A stretch of DNA of 64,000 nucleotides, taken from Marinobacter nanhaiticus D15-8W. Its GTDB lineage: Bacteria > Pseudomonadota > Gammaproteobacteria > Pseudomonadales > Oleiphilaceae. The stretch lies in NCBI RefSeq assembly GCF_036511935.1, contig NZ_AP028878.1, forward strand, positions 5,208,001-5,272,000, read 5' to 3'. The translations under genes were made by a program, and so were the position numbers. The notes under the pieces are model-generated. The model was given only the letters and a program-made list of their open reading frames with translations, searched no databases and was not told the DNA's origin. Below, piece by piece: positions 53,732 to 62,512 of the stretch. The number at the start of each line of letters is the position of its first letter. The first letter of the stretch is position 1.

Positions 53732-55489
53732 ATGAAAAGGATGACACCCTGGCTGGCAAGTATAGGCGCGACATGCCTGGCGCTGAGCGCGCAGGCGACG
53801 GAAACCGTCGACATTCTCGTGCTCTACATCGACGACGCCACGCAGACCAGCAACGGTAGCGATATCAATGCCCGAATTGCTTCGTATATCGAGTACACCA
53901 ACCAGGCGTACCAGAACAGTGAAGTGGACATGCAACTGCGTCTGGTCGGCGCTGAGAATGTCGACCTGCCCTACACCTACGTCAACGGCGACAACCTTGG
54001 AGCCTTCCGCAATAACGGCACCGTGGCGCAATTGCGCCAGCAGTATGGCGCCGACCTGGTGACCCTGCTCAACCTGCGCGAGCCGGTCAGCGGTGGCTAC
54101 GTGTGCGGCATCGCCTACGTACCGCCGGGCCAGCCCGGTACCGGCGAGTTCTACAGCAACGCACCGAGCCTGGGCTTCAGCCTGGTGGGCATCGATTGCG
54201 GCTATAGCACCTTCAGCCATGAGCTGGGCCATAACATGAGCCTGGGGCATTCCTACGTCCAGCAGTCGGAAGGCGGTATCTACCCCTGGGCCCGGGGCCA
54301 CGGCGTGAACGGTCTGTTCAGTACCATCATGGCCTACCCCCAGGCCTACGGTACCCGCAACCAGGTGCAGCAGTTCTCCAGTCCACAGCAGCGCAAGTGC
54401 GAAGGCCAACTCTGCGGCGTCGACCGCGACCAGCCTGATGGTGCGGATTCGGTGGCCAATTTGCGGGTGGTGGCGAGCCAGGTGGCCGGTTTCGTGCCTA
54501 CCGTCAATCCCGACGACGGCGGCGGCGATGATGGCGGCGACCTGCCCATCTGCAACAAGCCGGAGCTGGACGATAACCTGCTGGAAGAAGGCGACTTCAA
54601 CAGCCTGTCCGCCTGGGACGCCTTTGCCAACGCCGCATCCCTGCAGCAAAGCGCCCTTACCGCCGACTGCGGACGAGACTACGTGCTGCGCGTGACCGAC
54701 CGCTCCCAGTTCTACGGCGGCCCGGCGCAGGATATTACCGATGTCGTCGAAGGCGGCCAGCAATACCGCCTGACCGCAAAGCTGGGTATCGCCTCCGGCA
54801 GCGAGCGGGACAGCATCCGCGCCGCGATCCAGCTCAGCGACAGCGAAGGCACCCGCTACCAGTACCTGCCGGAAGCGTCATTCAGCAACAGCGAACTGAG
54901 CACCTACGACCAGACCTTCACGCTGGAGGGCGATGCTTCGTTGGATAATGCCCAGCTGCTGATCTACGGCCCCGAGGCGGGCGTCGATTTCTATGTGGAT
55001 GAGGTTAAGCTGGTCAACGTGGGTGCGCCTGAAACCGAGGAACCCACATTACTGGTGGACGAAGGCTTTGAGAACGGCGCCACCGGCTGGGGCGCCTACT
55101 TCGGCACCGGGCTCTACTATTCCCGTACCGCCCAGGCTGGTAACTACGGCTTGCTGTCGGCGAATCGCAACAGCTGGTATTCGGGTCCCGGTTTCGATGT
55201 CCATGGCGTGCTCGACGCCGGCCAGACCTACCAGGCCAGCGTGGATGTGTTCCTGCGCAATTCAGCACTGAGCTCGGATAACGCGCAACTCTGGGCCTAC
55301 TACGTCGATGATGCTGGCGCCCACTGGCAACAGCTTGGCGGCCAAGCCATCGCTACCCATGCCTGGCAGAGGATCGAGGCCAGCTTTAGCATCAACCCGG
55401 ATGGGCCGGTCACTCAACTGCGCCTTCACGTAATAGGGCCGGAGCCGGCGACGCGGCTGTATATCGACAACCTGCAGGTGACGCGCTGA
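53732..55489 (+). CDS. Secreted metzincin protease with two C-terminal modules
   Basis: 585 residues from ATG 53732, chosen because a good ribosome site (AAGGAAGGAAAA) and a signal peptide (about 1-22, ending SAQA) follow; the open frame begins at 53639. The reprolysin-like domain (about 25-255) has HELGHNMSLGH (H163, H167, H173) and the Met-turn IMAY (M200). The usual Gly of HExxHxxGxxH is Ser170. A DDGGGDDGG linker leads to two carbohydrate-binding-like beta modules (about 280-430 and 440-583). No propeptide is present; the gene upstream may supply it. Confidence 0.8.
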   Translation: MKRMTPWLASIGATCLALSAQATETVDILVLYIDDATQTSNGSDINARIASYIEYTNQAYQNSEVDMQLRLVGAENVDLPYTYVNGDNLGAFRNNGTVAQLRQQYGADLVTLLNLREPVSGGYVCGIAYVPPGQPGTGEFYSNAPSLGFSLVGIDCGYSTFSHELGHNMSLGHSYVQQSEGGIYPWARGHGVNGLFSTIMAYPQAYGTRNQVQQFSSPQQRKCEGQLCGVDRDQPDGADSVANLRVVASQVAGFVPTVNPDDGGGDDGGDLPICNKPELDDNLLEEGDFNSLSAWDAFANAASLQQSALTADCGRDYVLRVTDRSQFYGGPAQDITDVVEGGQQYRLTAKLGIASGSERDSIRAAIQLSDSEGTRYQYLPEASFSNSELSTYDQTFTLEGDASLDNAQLLIYGPEAGVDFYVDEVKLVNVGAPETEEPTLLVDEGFENGATGWGAYFGTGLYYSRTAQAGNYGLLSANRNSWYSGPGFDVHGVLDAGQTYQASVDVFLRNSALSSDNAQLWAYYVDDAGAHWQQLGGQAIATHAWQRIEASFSINPDGPVTQLRLHVIGPEPATRLYIDNLQVTR

Positions 55490-55513
55490 ACGTGATCACC
55501 GAGGTACGACCAC

Positions 55514-55537
55514 GAAGCCGGGCGCTTGCCCGGCTTC
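55514..55537 (+). terminator. Stem-loop after the protease gene
   Basis: GAAGCCGGGC and GCCCGGCTTC form a perfect 10-base stem with loop GCTT, 24 bases after the protease stop. TACCGTCC follows, so the T-run is weak. Confidence 0.5.
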
Positions 55538-55555
55538 TACCGTCCGGGAATAGAA

Positions 55556-55843
55556 TCAGTTCCGGAGAATATCCACAATCTCCCGCGTATTACGAATCAC
55601 TACGTAAATTCTGTCCTCAAGACGAATACGATCATATCGATCATCAACCCGATCAATTACTCCGTAACGGTAATAGTCGGCCGGGAAACGATCGCCACGA
55701 TGGAGTTTCTTTTCCCATCCGGGCGGCAGGGATTCACCCCGCTCCACTTTCTTTTGCAGTCCCGGAGGCAGGCCATCGCGATGAGCGCTTCCAGCCTGAA
55801 CGCCGACGGGCGCGAACATCAATAGTCGAACGGGTTGATTCAT
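55556..55843 (-). CDS. RcnB-like periplasmic protein
   Basis: 95 residues from the ATG at 55843, with a signal-like N terminus (MNQPVRLLMFAPVGVQAGSA). The mature part has the repeated LPPGLQKKVERGESLPPGWEKK pattern and then a domain ending IYVVIRNTREIVDIL, as in RcnB/DUF1236-type proteins. A longer start at 55894 is possible. Apart from a 29-codon frame without an SD (55941-56030), nothing else is seen in 55844-56029. Confidence 0.65.
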   Translation of the reverse strand: MNQPVRLLMFAPVGVQAGSAHRDGLPPGLQKKVERGESLPPGWEKKLHRGDRFPADYYRYGVIDRVDDRYDRIRLEDRIYVVIRNTREIVDILRN

Positions 55844-56029
55844 TAGCCGTACATCCTCAATTGCATTCTCAGCGTTGAACGCTACCACAATCATCCCAGC
55901 GGCCAGGTTACCGAACAGTAGGACAGGAATCGCCAGCCAAATGGAGTCTGGCGAATACGTCCATCACGTCATGGTCATCGACCTGGTGGGCAAGCACGCC
56001 GACCATAGAGCCAAACCCCAAGAGAAGTA

Positions 56030-56920
56030 ATGATTGCACGCAAGACCGCCTCGCCCACTCTCCCGAACCCTTCTATCGCCATCAAGGCGCTGGCCATCGG
56101 GTTCTTCCTATGGCTGCTCATCCTGTTGAGTCCGGGCCTGCGGGCTCAAACGGTCTATACCGTCTCGGTTCAGGATATCGACTACTATCCTCTCTACCGC
56201 ACGTCATCCGACGGTGGCGACTACGACGGCTACCTGCGGGATGTGTTGGATGCCTTCGCCCAGCAGCAAGGCATCCACTTCGATTACCGCCCGCGTCCGA
56301 TCCGGCGGGGCGCCGCCGAATTCCTTGGCGGCCAGCTCGACTTCATCCTCCCCGCCCATCCGCAATGGAACCACATCGCCAAGGCCGGCAAACGCATCCA
56401 CTACTCGCAACCCCTGGTCTATTTCGAAGATGCCATCCTGGTGCCCGAAGAGAAGCAGGATCTTCGTCCCGGGCAAATGCGCGAGCTCGGCACCATCCAT
56501 GGCTTTACCCCCTGGAAGTTTGCCGGCGACATCGATGCAGGGCGGCTTCGGGTCGAAACCGCGCGCACGCCGGAAAACCTCATACGCATGGCCCTGCGAG
56601 GCCGGGTGGACATGATCAATCTGGCGTTGCCGGTAGCGCGATATCACCTGGAGCAGATGGACCCCAGGGGCACATTGGTCCCGGCGGCGGAGCTCATGAA
56701 CATCGAACGCAGCCGTTACCACCTGGCCTCCATGAAGCACCCCGAGGTTATCGAAGCGTTCAATCAGTACCTGTCAGATCCGCCCGCCAGGCTTACGCAG
56801 GTGATCGAAGGTTACGAAAGCTACGGTTTGATCGGCCCAGTCGACGGGGACTGGGAGCCGGGCGGTTCCCAGCGGGAGCTGGCCGGTCCGGAGGCCAAAC
56901 CTGAACCGGGTGGGGAATAG
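56030..56920 (+). CDS. Family 3 solute-binding-like periplasmic protein
   Basis: 296 residues with an N-terminal signal (about 18-40). The fold of amino-acid-binding proteins (SBP_bac_3) is suggested by YDGYLRDVLDAFAQQQGIHFDYRP and the later hinge. No ABC permease genes are adjacent, so it may serve as a sensor or stand-alone binder. The start overlaps TAA of a preceding short frame. The ligand is unknown. Confidence 0.68.
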   Translation: MIARKTASPTLPNPSIAIKALAIGFFLWLLILLSPGLRAQTVYTVSVQDIDYYPLYRTSSDGGDYDGYLRDVLDAFAQQQGIHFDYRPRPIRRGAAEFLGGQLDFILPAHPQWNHIAKAGKRIHYSQPLVYFEDAILVPEEKQDLRPGQMRELGTIHGFTPWKFAGDIDAGRLRVETARTPENLIRMALRGRVDMINLALPVARYHLEQMDPRGTLVPAAELMNIERSRYHLASMKHPEVIEAFNQYLSDPPARLTQVIEGYESYGLIGPVDGDWEPGGSQRELAGPEAKPEPGGE

Positions 56921-56938
56921 CGCATCCAAGGTGGATAC

Positions 56939-57559
56939 TCAGCGGTCTTCCTTGAAGCCCATCACCACCCGCGCCATCAGATCCTCAATCCGGCCGATGG
57001 CATTGTCATCGTCGCTACGGCCGGTCAGGACCACCTGGGAACCGATGGTCGCCACATAGAGCAGTAGCGACAGGTCACGGGTCCGCTGCGGGTCCTTGCT
57101 GATGTGCTGGAACAGGATGCAGTTCTGGCTGATCCGCGCCTCGTCCACCTCGGCCACGATCTTGGCTGCATAGGCGTCTCGACGGGCGAAATCCCGCACC
57201 GCCAGCTCCACCTGCAAGCGCCGCACGTTGCGCGCCGCATCCGTCAGCAACAGTTCCAGGATCTGGCGCAGTTCTTCCGCCGTATTTTCGCCCTCGGGTT
57301 TCCAATACCGTAGTTCATGCAATCGACGATCGCGCCAACGATCGAGAAAGCTCACCACCAGATCTTCGTGATCGCGAAAATGCCAGTAGAAGCTGCCCCG
57401 GGTGACACCCAACTTCTTGGACAGGGTCAGCACCCGGAGATGGCCGAAACCGCCTGCAGCGATCTCCCCGGCGGCCGCGTCCAACCAGTTATCCCGGGTC
57501 AATTGCACCTTGTCGGACGTACGTGAGCGGCGCCTGGCCTGGGGTTTCGCCTCATTCAT
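56939..57559 (-). CDS. TetR regulator of the beta-oxidation operon
   Basis: 206 residues from the ATG at 57559. HTH: LTLSKKLGVTRGSFYWHFRDHEDLV. The C-terminal ligand domain is helical. It is divergent from the FadB-like gene, and two copies of a palindromic site lie between the two starts (57650-57688), so it probably represses itself and the operon until an acyl-CoA ligand binds. In-frame starts at 57580 and 57700 are less likely. Confidence 0.82.
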   Translation of the reverse strand: MNEAKPQARRRSRTSDKVQLTRDNWLDAAAGEIAAGGFGHLRVLTLSKKLGVTRGSFYWHFRDHEDLVVSFLDRWRDRRLHELRYWKPEGENTAEELRQILELLLTDAARNVRRLQVELAVRDFARRDAYAAKIVAEVDEARISQNCILFQHISKDPQRTRDLSLLLYVATIGSQVVLTGRSDDDNAIGRIEDLMARVVMGFKEDR

Positions 57560-57649
57560 GCTGGTTGCTGATCCTGTCATTGAACCAATGTTAAAACGTG
57601 GACGCTGGATTCTACATGATGCGGTCAAAGCGTTGACCACCTCCGCAAC

Positions 57650-57688
57650 ATACATTAGTGTACGGAAAAACAATACACCAGTGTATGG
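57650..57688. promoter_or_regulatory. Tandem TetR operator sites
   Basis: ATACATTAGTGTACGG (57650-57665) and ATACACCAGTGTATGG (57673-57688) are near-identical, share a TACAnnAGTGTA core with dyad symmetry and lie 23 bases apart, in the divergent region between the TetR and FadB-like genes. The second copy contains a perfect palindrome TACACCAGTGTA apart from its centre. Confidence 0.7.
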
Positions 57689-57785
57689 AGTCTTTTTCAA
57701 ACCACTCCAGCACGATTCCTCGATCCATAGCCGGGGTCGCGCCAGCAGTTCGCTTCACCCCGCGTGCCAACAAGGAGCACCTCGA

Positions 57786-59885
57786 ATGAGCACCGCGCAC
57801 TACGACGTGAACGGCGAGATTGCCGTCATCCGCCTGGATAATCCGCCGGTCAACGGCCTGGGCCTCGCCTTGCGCCAGGGCATTGTCGACGGCATCAAGA
57901 CCGCCGAAGGCGACGACGCGATCAAGGCGGTCGTGCTGATCGGGTCCGACCGGGCCTTCTCCGGCGGCGCCGACATCAGCGAGTTCGGCACCGACAAGAT
58001 GCTGGCCGAGCCGATCCTTACCACCGTGATCAACTACCTGGATACCGCGAAGAAGCCGGTCATTGCGGCCATCAGCGGCGCCTGCATGGGCGGCGGTCTG
58101 GAACTGGCGCTGGGCTGCCACTACCGTGTCGCCAAGCCGGATGCGCAGATCTCCCTGCCAGAAGTGAAACTGGGCATCCTTCCGGGCGCTGGCGGTACGC
58201 AGCGTCTGCCGCGCGTGATTGGTGTCGAGCATGCGTTGAACATGATCGTCTCTGGCGCGGCGCTGCCAGCCAAGCAGTTCCAGGGCAGTCCGCTATTCGA
58301 CGAGATCGTCGACGGTGACCTGCTGGACGGCGCACTGGCCTATGCCAAAAAAGTGGTCAGCGAGAACCTGCCCCTCAAGCGCGTACGCGACCTGAAAGCG
58401 AAGCACGAGAATCCAGAAGGCTTCTTCATGTTCGCCCGCAACACGGTGGGCGCCGTGGCCAAGAACTACCCCGCACCGCTGAAGTGTGTCGATGCCGTAC
58501 AGGCGGCCGTCACCAAGCCGTTTGACGAGGGCATGAAGGTCGAGCGCGACGCTTTCTCCACTCTCCTGCAAACCCCGGAATCCAAGGCCCTGCGCCACGC
58601 CTTCTTCGCCGAGCGCCTGACCAGCAAGATTGCGGACGTGCCCAGCGATACCCCGACCCGTGAGATCAGGCAGGTGGGCGTGATCGGCGGCGGCACCATG
58701 GGCACCGGCATCAGCATCAACTTCCTCAACGCCGGCATCCCAGTGACCCTGGTAGAGATGAAACAGGAAGGCCTGGACCGTGGCGTCGCCGCCATCCAGA
58801 AGGTCTACGAGGGGCGGGTCAAGAAAGGCAAGATGAGCGAAGACAAGGCGAAAGCCTGCATGGACCTGCTCACCCCCAGCCTGTCCTATGACGACCTGAA
58901 AGACGCCGATCTGGTCATTGAGGCGGTATTCGAGGAAATGGGCGTCAAGCAGTCCGTTTTCGAATCGCTGGACGCCACCTGCAAGCCAGGTGCGATTCTC
59001 GCTTCCAACACCTCCACCCTGGACGTCAACAAAATCGCCAGCTTCACCAAGCGCCCGGAAGATGTGATAGGCCTGCACTTCTTCAGCCCGGCCAACATCA
59101 TGAAGCTGCTGGAAGTGGTGCGCGGCGACAAGACCGCCAAGGACGTGCTGGCCACCGCCATGAAGCTGGCCAAGACCATCAAGAAAACCGCGGTAGTCTC
59201 CGGTGTCTGCGACGGCTTTATCGGCAACCGCATGATCAACCAGTACCAGCGTGAAGCCATCCTGATGCTGGAAGAAGGCGCCACTGTGCAGCAGATCGAC
59301 AAGGCCATCGAGAAGTTCGGCTTTGCCATGGGCCCGCTGCGCATGGCGGACCTGGCTGGCGGCGACATCGGCTGGGCCATCCGCAAGCGTCTGTACGCAG
59401 AAAACCCGGATATGACGAAGATGGTCGTGGCCGACCGCCTGTGCGAGATGGGCCGCTACGGCCAGAAGACCGGCGCCGGCTTCTACCGTTACGAGCCGGG
59501 CAACCGCAACGCCCTGCATGATCCGGAAGTAGACAGGGTGGTCGATGAGGTGCGTGCCGAACTGGGCATCACCCCGCGCAAGATCAGCAACCAGGAAATC
59601 GTCGAGCGCTGCGTCTATGCCCTGGTCAACGAGGGCGCGCGCCTGCTGGACGAAGGCATCGCCCAGCGCGCCTCCGATATCGACATGGTGTACCTGACCG
59701 GTTACGGCTTCCCGATCTTCCGGGGCGGCCCCATGCACTACGCCGAGGAAGTGGGCCTGCCCAACGTGGTCCGCGCCATGGAAGCCTTTACCGACACGCA
59801 TACACAACCGGGCTTCTGGGAACCGGCCCCGCTGCTGGCGCGCTGCGCCGGCGAGGGCAAGCGTTTCGATGAGCGTTCCAAATAA
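57786..59885 (+). CDS. FadB/FadJ-type enoyl-CoA hydratase/3-hydroxyacyl-CoA dehydrogenase
   Basis: 699 residues. The crotonase domain (about 1-190) has GACMGGGLELA and PEVKLGILPGAGGTQRLPR with the two catalytic Glu residues. The dehydrogenase domain (about 295-690) opens with VGVIGGGTMGTGIS and has the HFFSPA motif and a C-terminal GYGFP region. It catalyses two steps of beta-oxidation in the cytoplasm. ATG 57786 has AGGAG upstream. The protein is near the length of short single-chain peroxisomal-like members. The preceding open frame runs across the regulator region and is not coding. Confidence 0.9.
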   Translation: MSTAHYDVNGEIAVIRLDNPPVNGLGLALRQGIVDGIKTAEGDDAIKAVVLIGSDRAFSGGADISEFGTDKMLAEPILTTVINYLDTAKKPVIAAISGACMGGGLELALGCHYRVAKPDAQISLPEVKLGILPGAGGTQRLPRVIGVEHALNMIVSGAALPAKQFQGSPLFDEIVDGDLLDGALAYAKKVVSENLPLKRVRDLKAKHENPEGFFMFARNTVGAVAKNYPAPLKCVDAVQAAVTKPFDEGMKVERDAFSTLLQTPESKALRHAFFAERLTSKIADVPSDTPTREIRQVGVIGGGTMGTGISINFLNAGIPVTLVEMKQEGLDRGVAAIQKVYEGRVKKGKMSEDKAKACMDLLTPSLSYDDLKDADLVIEAVFEEMGVKQSVFESLDATCKPGAILASNTSTLDVNKIASFTKRPEDVIGLHFFSPANIMKLLEVVRGDKTAKDVLATAMKLAKTIKKTAVVSGVCDGFIGNRMINQYQREAILMLEEGATVQQIDKAIEKFGFAMGPLRMADLAGGDIGWAIRKRLYAENPDMTKMVVADRLCEMGRYGQKTGAGFYRYEPGNRNALHDPEVDRVVDEVRAELGITPRKISNQEIVERCVYALVNEGARLLDEGIAQRASDIDMVYLTGYGFPIFRGGPMHYAEEVGLPNVVRAMEAFTDTHTQPGFWEPAPLLARCAGEGKRFDERSK

Positions 59886-59953
59886 CTCGGGTATCCGGTC
59901 ACAGAACATAAGCGGGGCTGCCTGCGGGCAGGTCCGCCAACAGGAGAATTGTT

Positions 59954-61135
59954 ATGTCCAATGATGTCGTCATCGTATCCACCGCCCGTACCCCGCTGGC
60001 CAAGTCCTGGCGCGGCGGGCTGAACATGACCCACGGCGCGACTCTCGCCGGGCACGCCATCCAGCACGCGGTCGAGCGCTCGAAGGTCGACCCCAACGAA
60101 ATCGAAGACGTGCTGATGGGCTGTGCCCTGCCCGAAGGTTCCACCGGCAACGATGTCGCGCGCATGGGCGCGATCCGCGCCGGGCTCCCCGTCTCCGTGG
60201 GCGGCGCCACCATCAACCGTTTCTGCTCGTCCGGCCTGCAGGCCATCGCCATGGCGGCCCAGCATATCGCTGTGGACAAGGTGCCGGTCATGGTTGCTGG
60301 CGGCGTGGAATCCATCTCCACCGTCCAGGCCAACGTCAACCAGAACTACTTCATGGAACCCTGGCTGGCCAAGCACAAGCCGGAACTCTACTGGTCCATG
60401 CTGCAGACCGCCGAAACCGTGGCCCAGCGCTACGGCATTCGGAAAGAAGACATGGACGAGTATGGTGTGCGCTCCCAACAGCTTGCCGCCAAGGCCCGAG
60501 AGGAAGGCAAGTTCGACGACGAAATTGTGCCGATTACCACCACTATGGGCGTGGCGGACAAGGCCACCGGCCAACTGAGCACCAAGGAAGTCACCGTGAG
60601 CCAGGACGAAGGCATTCGCCCGGATACCAACCTCGAGGGTGTGAAGACGATCCGCTCTGCGGTTCCGGGTGGCGTGGTGACGGCAGGTAACGCCAGCCAG
60701 TTCTCCGATGGCGCCTCCGCTTGCGTACTGATGGACGGCAAGCTGGCCGAACAGCGCAATATCGAACCGCTGGGTATCTTCCGCGGCTTCGCGGTCGCCG
60801 GCTGCGAGCCGGACGAGATGGGCATCGGCCCTGTTTTCGCCGTACCCAAGTTGCTCAAGCGCCACGGCCTGAGCGTCGACGATATCGACCTGTGGGAGCT
60901 GAACGAAGCCTTCGCGGTGCAGGTGCTCTACTGCCGCGACAAGCTGGGCATTCCCCAGGATCGCCTGAACGTGAACGGCGGCGCCATCGCGGTGGGTCAC
61001 CCCTACGGCACCACCGGCTCGCGCCTGACCGGCCATGCGTTGATCGAAGGCAAGCGCCGTGGCGCCAAATACGTGGTGGTCACCATGTGTGTCGGCACCG
61101 GTATGGGCGCCGCCGGCCTGTTTGAAGTGGCCTGA
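59954..61135 (+). CDS. Acetyl-CoA acyltransferase (thiolase)
   Basis: 393 residues. Nucleophile C91 in [10 protein letters not shown], the second motif [16 protein letters not shown] and the closing [10 protein letters not shown] are those of type II thiolases. It cleaves 3-ketoacyl-CoA in the last step of the cycle and fits the upstream FadB-like gene, from which it is 68 bases away. AGGAG precedes the ATG. FadA versus a biosynthetic thiolase is decided by context only. Confidence 0.9.
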   Translation: MSNDVVIVSTARTPLAKSWRGGLNMTHGATLAGHAIQHAVERSKVDPNEIEDVLMGCALPEGSTGNDVARMGAIRAGLPVSVGGATINRFCSSGLQAIAMAAQHIAVDKVPVMVAGGVESISTVQANVNQNYFMEPWLAKHKPELYWSMLQTAETVAQRYGIRKEDMDEYGVRSQQLAAKAREEGKFDDEIVPITTTMGVADKATGQLSTKEVTVSQDEGIRPDTNLEGVKTIRSAVPGGVVTAGNASQFSDGASACVLMDGKLAEQRNIEPLGIFRGFAVAGCEPDEMGIGPVFAVPKLLKRHGLSVDDIDLWELNEAFAVQVLYCRDKLGIPQDRLNVNGGAIAVGHPYGTTGSRLTGHALIEGKRRGAKYVVVTMCVGTGMGAAGLFEVA

Positions 61136-61167
61136 TTTGGCAGGCTAACGCCGAGCTTCAACGCTTG

Positions 61168-61260
61168 TGTAGCCGACGCTTTAGCTTCGGAGGGGACGCC
61201 AGTCCCCCGGATCGACCTCGCCAGGCTGACGCCTGCTCCGAAGCTGAAGCGTCGGCTACA
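61168..61260. repeat. REP-like palindromic element, copy 2
   Basis: TGTAGCCGACGCTTTAGC begins the left arm (61168-61192), and its complement lies at 61235-61260, ending GTCGGCTACA. The 25-base arms match the copy at 23875-23946. The interior includes a smaller GGACGCC dyad. It lies between the thiolase and acyl-CoA dehydrogenase genes, so it may separate transcripts inside the operon. Confidence 0.75.
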
Positions 61261-61314
61261 ACAGAACCGCATGATCGCTAGACCGGCTATCTACATCGCA
61301 CAACGAGGTTTGCC

Positions 61315-62502
61315 ATGGACCTGAACTACACTCCCGAGCAGGAGGCCTTCCGCGCCGAAGTACGCCAGTTCCTGCAGGACAACCTGCCCGACGACATCCG
61401 CCAGCGCGTCAAGAAACGCCTGCGGCCGGACAAGGCCATGACCCAGCGCTGGCAGAAGATCCTGTTCGATCAAGGCTGGGGCGCATCCACCTGGCCGAAG
61501 GAATACGGCGGGCCGGGCTGGAGCCCGATCGAGCAACTGATCTTCGAAGAGGAATGTGCCCTGGCCGGCGCCCCGCGTCAGTTGGACTTCGGTCTACGCA
61601 TGGTGGCACCGGTCATCATGACCTTTGGCAACGAGGCCCAGAAAGAGCGCTTCCTGCCGGGCATCCTCAGCGGCGAGGACTGGTGGTGCCAGGGTTATTC
61701 CGAGCCGGGCTCCGGTTCCGATCTCGCCTCGCTGAAGACCAAGGCCGTGCTCGAGGGCGATCACTACGTGGTCAACGGCCAGAAAACCTGGACCACCCTG
61801 GGCCAGCACGCGGACTGGATCTTCTGCCTGGTGCGCACCAGCAGTGAAGGCAAGCCCCAGCAGGGCATCTCCTTCCTGTTGATCGACATGAACACACCGG
61901 GCATCGACGTGCGCCCAATCATCATGCTCGACGGTGAACACGAGATTAACGAAGTCTACTTCGACAATGTCAAGGTGCCGGTGGAAAACCGGGTCGGCGA
62001 GGAAAATCAGGGCTGGACCTACGCCAAGTTCCTGCTCGGCCACGAGCGCACCGGCCTGGCCAACGTCGGCCAGTGGAAGGCGCTGATGCGTCGGCTGAAG
62101 GAAGTCGCCCGGGAAGAGCGCGACGGCGAACGCCCGCTGATCGAGAACACCCGCTTCCGAGACCGTCTGGCGCAGTTGGATACCGAGTTGCGAGCGCTGG
62201 AACTAACAGTGTTGCGGGTACTGACCAACGAAAAAGGCCCCGGGCCGCAGGCGTCGATCCTCAAGATCAAGGGCACCGAGATCGGCCAGGGGCTGTTCGA
62301 ACTGCTGATGGAAGCCACCGGTCAGGACGCCATCGCCCACATCCCGCAAGCCCTGGAACTGGACTACGCCGGGGCGCGGGTTGGCTCTCTCGACGCCACG
62401 CCGGCCGCCGGCGATTACTTCAACATGCGCAAGTTGTCGATCTTCGGCGGGTCCAACGAGATCCAGCGCAATATCATCGCCCAAATGGTTCTGGGCCTGT
62501 AA
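61315..62502 (+). CDS. Acyl-CoA dehydrogenase, subunit-like 1
   Basis: 395 residues. FAD-dependent acyl-CoA dehydrogenase with the flavin motif YSEPGSGSDLASLKTKA, the WTTLGQHADW region and the C-terminal GGSNEIQRN. The position that carries the catalytic Glu in MCAD is Gly here (FGGSN), so another residue must serve or the partner must supply it. Its close pairing with the next dehydrogenase resembles heteromeric acyl-CoA dehydrogenases such as the PimC/PimD type. Confidence 0.85.
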   Translation: MDLNYTPEQEAFRAEVRQFLQDNLPDDIRQRVKKRLRPDKAMTQRWQKILFDQGWGASTWPKEYGGPGWSPIEQLIFEEECALAGAPRQLDFGLRMVAPVIMTFGNEAQKERFLPGILSGEDWWCQGYSEPGSGSDLASLKTKAVLEGDHYVVNGQKTWTTLGQHADWIFCLVRTSSEGKPQQGISFLLIDMNTPGIDVRPIIMLDGEHEINEVYFDNVKVPVENRVGEENQGWTYAKFLLGHERTGLANVGQWKALMRRLKEVAREERDGERPLIENTRFRDRLAQLDTELRALELTVLRVLTNEKGPGPQASILKIKGTEIGQGLFELLMEATGQDAIAHIPQALELDYAGARVGSLDATPAAGDYFNMRKLSIFGGSNEIQRNIIAQMVLGL

Positions 62503-62512
62503 GGAGCGCGTT

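Noticed and set aside
55941..56030. 29-codon frame just before the solute-binding gene, stop overlapping its ATG (TAATG)
   Set aside because: No SD before its start and no membrane or family pattern; the TAATG coupling could be chance. Not listed as a gene.
57402..57785. Upstream in-frame extension of the FadB-like gene
   Set aside because: It runs antisense through the TetR gene and the operators, and the crotonase domain begins at 57786.
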